DNA of 64,000 nt from Rehmannia glutinosa (GCA_016081115.2 JABTTQ020001754.1:120870-184869); one strand, 5' to 3'; numbered from the stretch's first letter, positions 10,253 to 20,906 are shown. Numbers and translations are program-made. The notes: a model not told the origin generated them from the sequence alone.

Positions 10253-11767
10253 GTGTCTCCACCTGCCCCGGATGCTGCTGAAGGAGAAGAGCAGCAGAGT
10301 TTGCTACCGTCCATCCCTGAAAAGGAAGGACAAGAACAAGATGAGGATGATGATGTCATCATGTACTCACCCCTATATCCAGACATCCAGAGCCGTCTAC
10401 GCGAATGGATGCCATGGAAGCTAAGCAACTCCAGGGTGCAGTTCGAACGCCCTGAGTTTATAGAAGAGAAAGAGGAGTTAATGCAATTCCTAGGGATTAC
10501 CACTGCACGACAGGCTCTTGATGAGGAGAATTGCATGGACATCCTCCGTATCATAAAAGCGGACGAGAAAGACAAAGCTGAAGAGCAAGCCCGTGCACAG
10601 GAGAAAGCCAGCATTTGTCCTCTCACTGGAACCAGTGACCATACTCATCCTCACATTGATGCACTCTCGGAAAGTGATGATGACATGGATCCCATTGCTG
10701 CGAAGGAGAAGTTGGATATGCAGCAAGCCATGCGGGAATCTAGATTGATGCATGAGCAGCAAATGATGGAAGGACCAGGAGAGTCCTCCAAATCTCTCCT
10801 GGAGATTGATCCGTTGGGAGTGGTACAGCAGATTGCCACAGTTATTGCTGCAACCACTTCTCCAGTTCACTCAGAGGATGGATCTAAGGGACTTGGCAAT
10901 GAGACTGGGAATTTGGGCACCCAAGTTGAGCCAACCCCTATTGAAGGTGTCTTACCACATGCCCCCACGGCTGAGCACTCAATGGAAGCAGCCGGGAGTC
11001 TGGAGCAGAGTGACCCCACCATCAGTCACTCAGTTGGTGCGCCAACTGAGGGGGGAACTCACTCCACTGCAGCTAGGTCGGAGGATGCTGCAGATGACTC
11101 CACAATGAAAGAAGGAGGCGAAGTGGAGAAAGAGAAAGAAAAAGAAAAACAACAAGTTGTCACTAATGAAGCTCGGACAGTTGAGTCTGTCCCAACTGAA
11201 GTGCCAACAGCTTTGCAGGCTGAGGACACTGTTGATGCAATCGAGGCACATGATGGAAATGCCCTGGGAGTTAACACTCTGGGCACTGAAAGTGCAATCC
11301 AAGGGGTTGAGACTCCTTTGGATGCCAATGTCCAAGACCCTAAGACAACTGTGTCTATTGAAGGGGATGTAGAAGGTCTTTCTGCAGTTGAGACTGCTAA
11401 AGGTATTGAAGGCCCGAGGGAGGTTGAGACTTCCCTGGGTAAAGAGATGGAAATGCAGAACATCCCTCATGTTCACACTGAAGAATCTGAGAAGGAGATT
11501 AGTGCACTTCATGATTCCCAAGACAACCCTAACATATCTTTTCTGGGATCTGAAGATGAAGCTGAGTCCACCCCCATTGCACATCACAAGGACCCAGCTG
11601 AGGATGTTCCTCTGCAGACGAGTAAGTTGAGCTTCAAAGCTGCTCGTCAAACATTCACATTTGATGATGAACCAAGCCCCCAGGTTCCATCATCTTCCGA
11701 TGATGCTGTTTATATGGCCGAGGACCAGTTTACTCAAATAAAAAAAACCTCATCGAGGCCGATTTAA
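10253..11767 (+). CDS. Accessory (post-pol) protein of element A, acidic central part
   Basis: This 504-codon frame stays open while the rest of A is broken. Residues 1-130 contain MYSPLYPDIQSRLREW, FERPEFIEEKEELMQFLGITT and a Lys/Glu/Ala-rich helical stretch. From about residue 125 there is an acidic, Ser/Thr/Glu-rich region with loose repeats around (V)ET and GVE, predicted disordered by composition. The first methionine is probably not the true start, because homologous sequence continues upstream in other frames. It ends just before element B interrupts the gene. It would act inside the retroelement life cycle, but no function is recognisable. Element B carries a more degraded copy at 14,560-16,200. 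Confidence 0.6.
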   Translation: MSPPAPDAAEGEEQQSLLPSIPEKEGQEQDEDDDVIMYSPLYPDIQSRLREWMPWKLSNSRVQFERPEFIEEKEELMQFLGITTARQALDEENCMDILRIIKADEKDKAEEQARAQEKASICPLTGTSDHTHPHIDALSESDDDMDPIAAKEKLDMQQAMRESRLMHEQQMMEGPGESSKSLLEIDPLGVVQQIATVIAATTSPVHSEDGSKGLGNETGNLGTQVEPTPIEGVLPHAPTAEHSMEAAGSLEQSDPTISHSVGAPTEGGTHSTAARSEDAADDSTMKEGGEVEKEKEKEKQQVVTNEARTVESVPTEVPTALQAEDTVDAIEAHDGNALGVNTLGTESAIQGVETPLDANVQDPKTTVSIEGDVEGLSAVETAKGIEGPREVETSLGKEMEMQNIPHVHTEESEKEISALHDSQDNPNISFLGSEDEAESTPIAHHKDPAEDVPLQTSKLSFKAARQTFTFDDEPSPQVPSSSDDAVYMAEDQFTQIKKTSSRPI

Positions 11768-11922
11768 GTCGTTAAGACAACGAGGCCGACGAAAAGTCGT
11801 TAAGAAAATTTGAGGCTCGATCGACTGGCAAAAACAATCAAACGCCTCGCAACAGAACAACTTCAATCAGCAGTCACCGTGAGTCGCAACAAGAACCACC
11901 TCGCGCACAATATCTCAAGTGC

Positions 11923-11927
11923 GAGAT
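11923..11927 (+). repeat. Target site duplication of element B, left copy (GAGAT)
   Basis: GAGAT directly precedes the TGTTGGG start of the second LTR and recurs at 27,599-27,603 directly after the third. Element A's accessory reading continues across this point. Confidence 0.85.
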
Positions 11928-13354
11928 TGTTGGGAAATTAATTTTGAGATTTTGATGAATGCCATGTAAAACTTAGACTAGAAAGTTGGCACCCCATTTT
12001 CCTTATAATTTGTATTGTAATAGATAGGGCTGGTCGAGCTGAGTTAAGTCAGCTATGCCAAAATATGCAAGAAGTCAACTGGAGACTAGAAGGAAGACTC
12101 GTGTGAGGCGGTGAGTGTGGCAAAGAAGAGAAGATAGGAACTCGATGAAGGTGCGGTGAGATGCGGTGAGTGAAGTGTCAGTCAAGTCAACTCAAGATAG
12201 CCAAGTCTCAAGTTGAAGTGACAGATGAGTCATCCAATGATTGAAAGCTGACTCGAAGTCACCTGGGGAAGTCAAGGAAATGCAGTCAAGTCGAGATAAT
12301 TGAAAGAGATCCGTTGCACATAAGTCAAGAAAATTACTTAAACAAGTAATACTTCCATACTGTCTTTCTTAAAGTGCTCAGTCCCAGAAGCGTGCAAAAG
12401 GAATAAACCAATGGGAAGCTCTGCACCTGTGTCAGAACTCTGAAAAGCTGAAGACTCATTCATACGAGGAAATGTCAATTCCAAGAACTGCAACAAGACA
12501 AGCCAACGACCACAAGTGTCTTTTGAAAATTAACCTATCTCTTCAACGGGCAAATTTTCAAAAGAACAATATAAAAGGCTGAGGAATCTATTTGAGAGAG
12601 AACCTGGTGACCTGGAACTTTTAAGCTATTATTCAAACTATAACCTACTCAAGTCATACAAGTTCAATCCTCAAGCCTACATTACGAAGGAAATCAATCC
12701 AACACTCACCTGTGAAGGAAAGACGACTTCAATCAGTTGAAGAGGAAACATTTGAAGAATCAAGGGGTGGTCAACATTTCACAAAGGATTGTAGAAAGGT
12801 TCAAGGTCGAACCAGTCTCAAGTTTTTGGAGGGCTTCGTGATCAAATCCAAGAAGCTTGAGCAAGTGGGCTGTAGTAGCAAGGCAGCTGCCCTGTGAAGA
12901 AGTTGAGTCGTACGAAAAGAGAGGAGTAGAAGAATTACCCCATCTTCGAACCTCTATAAAAATTTATTGTGTCATTTACATTTCAGTGCTTTAATTTCTA
13001 CACATTATTTCAATATTTGCTGATAAATTTGCTATCCAATTGATAATCAACAAAGTGCTAAAACCAAGTATTAAAACAAACTTAAACCAAATTCAAGGGT
13101 GTTAAGTCTTCCGCTGAAATCATATCACAGTCAAGTTAAGTTTTAGTCAAAACAGTTGAGTTATTCTATCAACGGCTCGATCAGTCCATTTGAGTGGCTA
13201 ACTCATTTGATTAACTAACTTATTTGTCCATCAAGGACTCATTTCGGTGAAGTATTAACTCGAACATTTTAAAAGGACTAAATCAAAAAGTTGGTAAGGT
13301 TTATTCAACCTCCCCCCCCTTTTAAACCTTACACTCACCCCCTTGGGACCTACA
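11928..13354 (+). repeat. 5' LTR of element B
   Basis: The LTR is 1,427 bp, TGTTGGG...CCTACA, with a TATA box at 12,570-12,578. It is shorter than the other three because about 130 bp present in LTR3 (about 19,232-19,375) are missing after 12,915. Confidence 0.88.
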
Positions 13355-13356
13355 AG

Positions 13357-13370
13357 TGGTATCGTGAGCG
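13357..13370 (+). promoter_or_regulatory. Altered primer binding site of element B
   Basis: The site begins TGGTATC but continues GTGAGC where A and C have AGAGC. The difference is an indel/substitution at the CAG position and would weaken pairing with initiator tRNA if it is real. Confidence 0.65.
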
Positions 13371-13478
13371 GTTGGTTCATTGAGCCTTCAGACCGGTTCT
13401 TGAACTAGATCTCCAATCTTTCAAAGCTTGCTTTAGACTTGATCTTTCAAAACTCTTTTATTCACCAAAGTTATTATC

Positions 13479-13627
13479 ATGGAAGCAAATTTGACACGCA
13501 TCTCTATGTTCACAATTGAAGAATTTGATGATTGGAAAATTCGTATGCGTGCTCATCTATCAGCATTACACGATGAAATGTGGATAGTAATAGAAGATGG
13601 GCCACTGCAAATCTTAAAAGTGAACAC
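13479..13627 (+). pseudogene. Gag N-terminal stub of element B
   Basis: The ATG at 13,479 opens MEANLTRISMFTIEEFDDW, the same start as element A's gag but with the methionine and tryptophan codons intact. Homology to A stops after GTGAACAC at about 13,627, which marks the deletion junction. Beyond that the frame runs on into accessory-gene DNA out of register and stops at 13,703. The stub may survive because gag 5' sequence often holds packaging signals; that is inference. Confidence 0.75.
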
Positions 13628-14542
13628 TGTTCGTTGCCGGCGGAAGGAGTGCCGGAGATTTATGAAGCTGATGTTAACCTGGCTGCTGCTTGGAAGAAAG
13701 TAGCCAAGCGACTATCTTTGCGAAGGTTGTCTACACAGTTTGAAGAAGAAGTGTTGAAGGAAGATTACCACAAGTTGCTGGACATTGTTGCAAAGTGTGT
13801 GGACATCAAATTTGGAAGCTTTAATCAGCTATCCAAAACCAAGCTGATCGTGATGGATGCGATCATGGAGGAGAAGAAAGTAAACTGGGCTAAGTTTGTA
13901 TACAGCAGACTCTGCCAGAATATTGGGAATAAATCCTTCAAGGAGGATGGTTCGTTTGGAGGTTCCCTGGGGTACGGACTGGTGATTGGCCGAATGATGG
14001 AAGTTAAAAGAGTCCCTCTTCGACATGGAAAGGTGTTCCCTGTTAACAAAAAGATGTTCCGATCAAATCTCTCCGGAGCACAGAGGAGAGATTATGCCAA
14101 GAGAGCTGATACTAGTGAGAGAGAATCAGCTGGCCCTGAAGAAATAGCTGTCTCCTCCTCTCCCCAGGAAGAAAGCCGCCCTGCAGCCTACAAAGATCAC
14201 GCTGCCCAGCAAAGAAAGAAAAAGAAAACAAAAGATGCACTCCGCCCCTGCAGAGGCGTGTCTCCCGCCCCGCGGCCCGCAATGGAGAAGGAACCATTAA
14301 TCCCTTCTCCAGTGATTAAAAAGAAGAGGACTGTCACAACAAGGAAGGCAGCTACCTCTAAGACAACTACGAAGGCAGTTACCTTCGACGAACCAGAGGA
14401 AGTGGAACCAGATATTCCTCTGGTAAAAACCAAAAGAAGAAGAATAATCTTCAAGCGATCAGAGCTTGAGAAAACAGTGAGTCCCGCCACCACTCGAATG
14501 GAGCAGGATCGCGGAGACAACTGGAAAAGTAGAGTCTCCTGA
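13628..14542 (+). CDS. Accessory protein of element B, N-terminal part
   Basis: About 305 codons are open. The frame contains DVNLAAAWKKVAKR, a helical stretch with DIVAKCVDIKFGSFNQLS, VNWAKFVYSRLCQNIG, GGSLGYGLVIGRMMEVKRVPL and KVFPVNKKMFRSNLSG. It then turns into a basic, low-complexity tail rich in Lys, Arg, Pro and Thr. A's copy of the folded part (9,240-9,660) is unreadable, so this is the best view of the domain. The true start is lost at the deletion junction; a methionine at 13,580 in the frame is probably fortuitous. A lysine-rich tail suggests nucleic-acid contact or nuclear targeting, which is inference. I do not recognise the family with confidence. Confidence 0.6.
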   Translation, partial: CSLPAEGVPEIYEADVNLAAAWKKVAKRLSLRRLSTQFEEEVLKEDYHKLLDIVAKCVDIKFGSFNQLSKTKLIVMDAIMEEKKVNWAKFVYSRLCQNIGNKSFKEDGSFGGSLGYGLVIGRMMEVKRVPLRHGKVFPVNKKMFRSNLSGAQRRDYAKRADTSERESAGPEEIAVSSSPQEESRPAAYKDHAAQQRKKKKTKDALRPCRGVSPAPRPAMEKEPLIPSPVIKKKRTVTTRKAATSKTTTKAVTFDEPEEVEPDIPLVKTKRRRIIFKRSELEKTVSPATTRMEQDRGDNWKSRVS

Positions 14543-16230
14543 AATTATTGATGAAACGGCCAAAAGTCCGATGAAGCCAATCAGCAGAGGTAAATTGAAG
14601 ACACAAACGTAGTAGTCGAAGCAATTTGAGACACAAGAAGTAGCCGAGAAAGCAAACTCTCCTGTTGTGGGGTTGTATCCCCTCCCGCAATGCACGCCCG
14701 TTGAGGGTGTGAAGCACCAAAGTTTGCTACCTTCAATCACCGAGAATGAGGGACAAAGCAGGAGAAGATGATAAAGATGATGACGATGTGATGATCCTAT
14801 CCCCACCATATCCGGACATCCAAAATCGCCTCGAGAATAGAGGAAGTGGAAGTCGAGTCAATCCAGAAAGCTTGATTCCAAAGACCGGAGTTTATTGAAG
14901 AAGAAGACGAAGCTGTTGAACTTTCTCGAATTGACCACTGTGGTCCAAGCATGGATGAAGAAAAGCGCATGATATCCTGCAGATCTTCAAAGACAAGGAG
15001 AAGCAAAGCGCGAGAGGAAGTCAAGCTCGTGAAAAGGCCGATTTGTCCCTTTATCGAACCATCGATCATACACATCCTCATCTTGACATTCTCTCCGGGA
15101 GTGATGAGGATGCGGACCATCTTCTTTGCTCTGGAAGAATTGGAGATGCAAAGAAGCCATGCGGTAATCTAGGGTCCTACATGAGCAACGCTTATTGGAA
15201 GGACCGGGGAGTCTTCCACATCACGGTGGAGCTTGATCCGATGGGAGTGGTGCAAAGATATTGCCATCGTTGTCGCCGCCACCACTTCCTGACTCACTCG
15301 AAAGAAGGTGTTAAGGGCTGGTGATGGCGGGATTGTGGGGACTCGGTCAAGCCAACCCTAATAATGAAGGTGTCTTACCACCTGCCCCAACGGTTGAATA
15401 CTCAAAGGGAACAGTAAGGGAGTCCGGAGACGAGTGACCCCATTCAAGTCACTCGGTTGGTGTGCCAACCGAGGGGAAACTCCCTCCACCGCGGCAAGGT
15501 CGGAGGATTTCGGTGACTCCACAACGAATCATGGAGGCAAAGTGGAGAAGGAATGACAAATGGATACACAACAAGTTGTCATTGACGAGGCCTCAGCGAT
15601 TAAATCTCTGTTGAAGTGCCAATCGCTAACCGCTCAGTAGGCCAATGACGCTGCGATGCGGTCGAGGCACGAGGAAGGAACCCGCCCGGGAGTTAACACT
15701 GGGCAATGAAAGTGCAATCCATGCGTTGAGACTCAGTGGATGCCACCTCGAAGACCCCAAGACGGTGACACACCGTCGAAGGGATCGGCCCAGGCCTCAT
15801 TGCGCATTGAGAGGCTGCAGGAGGTAATGAAGGCCAACGGGAGGTTGAGACTTCCAGGGTAAAGAGACGGAAGCACAGAACATCCCTCCTACTATCATTG
15901 ATCCATCCGAAAAAAGGAGATAAGTGCTCTTCACGATTCCCAAGACAATCCTGATGTAACCTTTCTGGGATCTGAGGATGAAGACGAAGCTGAGTCATCC
16001 CCTATTGTCGATCCAAAAGACTCAGCTGAGGATGTTCTCCCAAGCACGAGTAAGACCGACCTTAAGGCTACTCGCCAAACCTTTAATTTTGATGATGAGA
16101 CACCCATGCAAATCTCATCATCGTCCGATGACGCACATCGATATGGCCGAGGACGGTCAACTCACATGGAAAAACCGGTTGAGACCGACGAAGGCTGTTG
16201 AGCAGTGAGGCTCGGCCACCGGGTTAAAAC
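14543..16230 (+). pseudogene. Accessory gene of element B, degraded acidic part
   Basis: The DNA is alignable by eye with A's open frame at 10,253-11,767. For example, the HTHPHLD..SGSDEDAD stretch at about 15,064-15,113 matches A's HTHPHIDALSESDDDMD, and the segment at 15,940-16,145 matches A's 11,530-11,705. It is broken into short pieces in all frames. Many breaks are at CAG/CTG positions where A has intact codons. Confidence 0.6.
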
Positions 16231-16233
16231 CCC

Positions 16234-17950
16234 ATGGCACCACAGGTGACGGTGACACGTCAATCGCGCAGCTCCCAAGTTATCGTTGAACAAATTCCCG
16301 TTGCCCGTGATGATCTGTTCGAAGAATCGTTTCCCTTTTCTCTAGAGCTACCTGACCTTCTTGAAGAATCAGCTAGAGACCAAGAACGTTTCCATAAACC
16401 TGATCCCGTTATTCCAACAGATACCATCATCCCAGCAGATTTCGACTTTGACGATGCTTGGCCGCCAGCTGAGACAGCAGTGACAGCTGAGGTTTGAGAA
16501 GTTTTCAAGGCCATATTTGCAGAGATAGAGAAGATGGAGAGGCACCAGGCCTCACTGGACATGAGACTGGATAACCGAGATGCAAATCTTACCGACGTCT
16601 GCGATGAATAATTGTCGAGGATTCGGGAATGGTGGCAAGCCAAAGCAGCAGACAATGCGTGTAGAACAAGTTCGATACTTCAGAACTTTGTTCAATAAAT
16701 TGCTAGTCTGGCGGGATGAGAATGCTGATATGAAGAATAGAATGCAAGAAAACATCGATCGAATGCATGAATCTCACAACGGAGATGCTTGTTCTTTGCG
16801 TGAATTTCATAAGAAAGAGCTTCACAAGCATAGAGGAGAACATGGACAAGAAATTCAGCCTCCTCATGGTGAAATGAAGTCGGTAGTGAATCCAACGCCA
16901 CTCGCTCGAATTCCGTGCGCAAAGATACTCCGCAGCCAGATTGAAGCATAACTCGGCCTATCACCGCTTAGACTTCATGATTGCCAGCTTGTTTCCAGGG
17001 GTTCTTCTCTCTTTTGATGATGCCAAAAAGGGGGAAGAGGAATACCTAAAGGCGATGAAAGATTCTGGAGCTAAGAAGAAGGATGCAGCTGGGAAGGAGA
17101 AGACAGCTGAAGAACTAAGAAGAGAGAAGAAGGGAAAATCTGTTGAGGGGGAAGGTTCGAAAGATATGACCCTGATGATTGCTAAAACCCCCCAACAAGG
17201 TCTTGTCACAGCTGATATCATCAGCAAACTCCCAGTGACTCTGCCACTCCAACACTCCGCAGTACCTATGGCTGAAAAGCAAAAAATAGTAGAAGCAGGG
17301 ATGAAGGAGGTGGAAGGAAAGATGGATGCCCGAGTTATGAATATACTGAAACAACATGGAGGCATTCCAACACAGAGACACCTATGCCATTTCGACGTCG
17401 GAGGCGAGCCAAGATCTGTTGATGAATTCAAGACGCTCGCATCAGGGTTACATCGCAAATATGTCCATGGCTCAAGCCTGGGATTTGTATTGGGAAAAAG
17501 GCCTCAAGCTATGTGAAGAAGCCGACAGACAGACCATCTTGCGATCGCTCTGCTGGTCACTGGTTGGGAAAAAGAAGGCCCTCAAGACAATACACGCTCG
17601 AGGCGGAGGAAGAAGCGATGGAGGAGGAAGAGGTTTTGAGACCCAGACCTCCGCCCAAAAACATTGAATATATAGATCCAAAGAAGAAAGGAGGGATCTA
17701 TTACCGGATTCGACGAAGTAGCCAACCCGCAAGTGGCCAAGAACAATCTTTGAGTATGTAAAAAGAATTGAAGAAGAAAATAGAAGACAAACCCAGCTCT
17801 GGGAAGAGAGACAAGAAAGGAAAAGAAAAGATGAAGCTGCCAGAAAGGCTTATGAGAAAAAGAAGGCGGCTGAAGAAGAAAAGAAAAGAAAAAGGTCAGA
17901 AGATGACAAAGCTGGAGAAGAGGAAAGAATGAGGCAGCGAAGGAGATGAA
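16234..17950 (+). pseudogene. Accessory gene of element B, C-terminal part in several frames
   Basis: Four successive pieces are read in shifting frames. 16,234-16,497 has DDLFEESFPFSLELPDL. 16,580-16,940 has VEQVRYFRTLFNKLLVW and a helical stretch. 16,941-17,516 is a 191-codon piece with FPGVLLSFDDAKKGEEEYLK and ISKLPVTLPLQHS. 17,521-17,950 has NIEYIDPKKKG and a Lys/Glu-rich coiled-coil-like tail. Each has a clear counterpart in element A (27,604-29,236). The middle piece differs from A mostly at silent codon positions, so the protein was under selection when the lineages split. Confidence 0.65.
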
Positions 17951-18243
17951 GTGTTGTTGTCCACCCCTTCATGTATTTTACTATGTAAATGCATCTTTAT
18001 GTAAGTCCTCTGTACATCGAATAAAATTGTATAATTTCTATACTTGCGTAGATATAGAATAGCATGGTTACCTTAAGCTATGTTTAAGCTTTGATACACT
18101 CTGTAAACAGCTGTGTAAAGAACAAGAATGTTATTATCAATAAAAAGATTGATTCTACGCATACATTCTTTGTTACTGCATTGTCTGTATGTATCTTTGA
18201 TGTTTGCATATTGTTTGTATGTATTTAAGTTTTGGCATCATCA

Positions 18244-18256
18244 AAAAGGGGGAAAT
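18244..18256 (+). promoter_or_regulatory. Polypurine tract of element B
   Basis: AAAAAGGGGGAAA lies directly upstream of the 3' LTR. It would prime plus-strand synthesis. The LTR that follows starts TATGGGG instead of TGTTGGG. Confidence 0.6.
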
Positions 18257-19390
18257 TATGGGGAAATTTACTGTTTAGATTTTGATGAATGCCATGTAAA
18301 ACTTAGACTAGAAAGTTGGCACCCCATTTTTCTTATAATTTGTATTGTAATAGATAGGGCTGGTCGAGCTGAGTTAAGTCAGCTATGCCAAAATATGCAA
18401 GAAGTCAACTGGAGGCTAGAAGGAAGACTCCGCTGTGAGGCAGCTGAGTGTGGCAAAGAAGAGAAGATAGGAACTCGACTGAAGGTGCGGTGAGATGCGG
18501 TGAGTGAAGTGTCGGTCAAGTCAACTCAAGATAGCCAAGTCTCAAGTTGAAGTGGATGAGTCATCCATGATTGAAAGTCGACTCGAAGTCACACGGGGAA
18601 GTCAAGGAAATGCGGTCAAGTCGAGATAATCGAAAGAGATCCGTTACAGAAGTCAAGAAAATTACTTAAACAAGTAATACTTCCATCTTGTCTTTCTTAA
18701 AGTGCTCATCCCGAGAAGCGTGCAAAAGGAATAAACAATGGGAAGCTCGCTTTTTGTGTCGAACTCAAAGTCAAGACTCATTCATACGAGGAAATGTCAA
18801 TTCCAAGAACTGCAACAAGACAAGCCAACGACCACAAGTGTCTTTTGAAAATTAACCTATCTCTTCAACGGGCAAATTTTCAAAAGAACAATATAAAAGG
18901 CTGAGGAATCTATTTGAGAGAGAACCTGGTGACCTAGAACTTTCAAGGTATTATTCAAACTATAACCTACTCAAGTCATACAAGTTCAATCCTCAAGCCT
19001 ACATTACGAAGGAAATCAATCCAACACTCACCTGTGAAGGAAAGACGACTTCAATCAGTTGAAGAGGAAACATTTGAAGAATCAAGGGGTCTACATTCCA
19101 CAAAGGATTGTAGAAAGGTTCAAGGTCGAACCAGTCTTAAGTTTTTGGAGGGCTTCGTGATCAAATCCAAGAAGCTTGAGCAAGTGGGCTGTAGTAGCAA
19201 GGCAGCTGCCCTGTGAAGAAGTTGAGTCGTACGAGAAGCCAACTGTGTGACTAAGGCATCTCCAGGCTGAGTCCCAAAGGATCAAGTCAGCTGTGTGATC
19301 AAGACTTGCATCTGGACTGATAACCACTTTGTATATTGATCAATACTTAGTGGATTCCTCCAGGAGTTGAAGAAGAGAGGAGTAGAAGAA
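18257..19390 (+). repeat. 3' LTR of element B, left segment
   Basis: This is the first 1,134 bp of the LTR, with a TATA box at 18,892-18,900, interrupted after GTAGAAGAA by element C. The terminal bases read TA rather than TG. Many small losses relative to LTR2 and LTR4 lie at CAG/CTG triplets. Confidence 0.88.
19386..19390 (+). repeat. Target site duplication of element C, left copy (AAGAA)
   Basis: AAGAA precedes TGTTTGATAA and recurs at 27,176-27,180 after the right LTR of C. The uninterrupted site can be read in LTR1 near 2,334. Confidence 0.9.
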
Positions 19391-19814
19391 TGTTTGATAA
19401 ATGGTTTTATCATGATTTTGATGATTTTGATTTTACACCAAAACAATGTTTTTAAAGGTTGTCCAAATACTCCTAAATGATTTAAAATGGTTTTAATATT
19501 TTTCGGAGTATTTCCTCAAGTTTATTTTCGATATAAAATTGGACAACACATTTAATGTTTTTAAGTCAACGGGCTTTTATATTGAAACTATGTTGTCCTA
19601 ATACTCCCAATTGATCTAAAATGTTTCTACTATTTTTTGGAGTATTTATTGGAATTTATATCGGACAACACTTTTTGTGTAAATGTTTTATTTCTTCAAG
19701 ACTATATTTCTAATGTTGTCCTAAATACTCCCGATCGGTTTAAAATGTTTTTACGAATTTTTCGGAGTATTTCTTGAGATTTATTTTCGTCAAAAATCGG
19801 ACAACATTGATTTT

Positions 19815-20010
19815 AGGCGGTCGATCAGTCGACCAAAGAGGCGACCGGTACCTGGGAGCAAAACATCGAAACGAAACTTTGTTCCTTGATTTTGGTCGAT
19901 TACAACCGGTCGCCTAGCCTTCGACCCGGTCGAGGTGCACACCGACCGGCCGCCTGTGTTAATTTCTTTGCGACATGTTTCAAACTTCTATTTCGTGCGA
20001 CCGGTCGCCC
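19815..20010 (+). repeat. GACCGGTC-type palindromic repeats in the U3 of element C
   Basis: At least six variants of CGACCGGTCGCC occur (near 19,818, 19,840, 19,903, 19,923, 19,942, 19,998) in otherwise AT-rich DNA. The core GACCGGTC is its own reverse complement. The right LTR has the same set at 26,108-26,300 but with single-base losses in most of them. A related cluster sits inside the element at 24,488-24,540. Their place just upstream of the TATA box fits protein-binding sites; that is inference. Confidence 0.6.
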
Positions 20011-20165
20011 TATGCTTTGACAAAGAAAAATTCTAACCGTTGTGCGTGACATGACTTTTCCCTAAATTGTGGGATTGATTTCTAACAGCTATAATCTTGA
20101 TTTTAATTGCAATTTTTTGTAGAAATCAGATTCCAAGAGGAGCCTATCAAGTATCAATCATCTCC

Positions 20166-20174
20166 TATAAATAG
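20166..20174 (+). promoter_or_regulatory. TATA box of the element C 5' LTR
   Basis: TATAAATAG is followed by a purine-rich leader with ACAACACAACAAG. The right LTR has it at 26,459-26,467. Confidence 0.7.
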
Positions 20175-20408
20175 AGGAAGAATTGAAGCAACACAATAAG
20201 AGAGAAAACTACAACACAACAAGATACACTCAAGAATACACTTGTTCTTACATTGTCTTATTTCTTGTTGTAATTTGCCTAGCTATTCACTTTCACATTC
20301 TTGAGGTCTAGGCTATTCTTGATTACACTTGCACTCAATTGTATAATTCATTATCGAGTTGTAATCTTGAATTTTTGGGTAATCATTCAACACAAGATAT
20401 CCTTGTGA

Positions 20409-20619
20409 GTGTTCTTGTGGTAAGAACACACTTGGGTGAACTAGGTGTTAGGTGTAAGAAGATTGTGATAATCTTCTTGTTGAGGTGTTGAAGAGTGTGG
20501 TGCTCTTCAAGGTGAAGATTGTGGTAATCTTTCAAGGTGCCGTTGAAGATTGTGGTAATCTTCAAGAAGAGATTGTGGTAATCTCAAAGGTGGTGTTGAA
20601 GAAGAGTGTGGTGCTCTTC
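20409..20619 (+). repeat. Array of seven hairpins sharing a GUGGU loop, element C leader
   Basis: Seven stem-loops follow one another at 20,409-20,429, 20,456-20,478, 20,488-20,510, 20,514-20,533, 20,543-20,565, 20,569-20,585 and 20,601-20,619. Each has the five-base loop GTGGT (GTGAT in the second). The stems differ: GTGTTCTT with AAGAACAC; AAGAAGATT with AATCTTCTT; TTGAAGAGT with GCTCTTCAA; TTGAAGATT with AATCTTCAA; GAGATT with AATCTC. They are perfectly paired apart from T-G wobbles and one bulged T in the fourth. The array lies 240-450 bases after the TATA box, so it would be in the RNA leader. The other LTR carries the same array. Confidence 0.7.
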
Positions 20620-20886
20620 AAGGTGTTGTAAGTTGAATTTGTATTAATTTTGGTAATTAATAAAATTCTTTTTCTTTTTGAAATCCATCCCGGATATACT
20701 GGGGTGGTAGAGGATTAGGCCCTAGGTGGGTTGAACCTCTTTAAATCGACGTGTGTTGTTTACGTTCCGCACCTTTATTATTATCCTTGAGCATTTGGTT
20801 GGAAAAAGAGGGTGAAATCGAAAAGATGGAGATAATCTATTCACCCCCTCCCCCTCTAGATTATCGTAGCCGCTTGGACTTACAAG

Positions 20887-20899
20887 TGGTATCAGAGCC
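20887..20899 (+). promoter_or_regulatory. Primer binding site of element C
   Basis: TGGTATCAGAGCC lies two bases after the LTR and is complementary to initiator methionine tRNA. It is intact. Confidence 0.9.
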
Positions 20900-20906
20900 A
20901 AACTCT

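Larger units (their letters stand above)
19391..20884 (+). repeat. 5' LTR of element C
   Basis: It has TG...CA termini. The TATA box TATAAATAG is at 20,166-20,174. Downstream of it lies a hairpin array (20,409-20,619), and upstream lie GACCGGTC-type repeats (19,815-20,010). An AATAAAATTC stretch near 20,660 may serve polyadenylation. Confidence 0.9.

Noticed and set aside
11030..11650. A 206-codon minus-strand frame
   Set aside because: Antisense shadow of the acidic accessory frame; Ser/Leu/Cys-rich complement of Glu/Lys codons.
10253..11767. A host gene encoding an acidic 504-residue protein
   Set aside because: It lies inside element A, element B carries a homologous degraded copy, and it has no introns or host-like family.
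16260..17458. Long minus-strand open frames at 16,260-16,655 and 16,961-17,458
   Set aside because: They are antisense shadows of the accessory gene pieces and have no recognisable domains.
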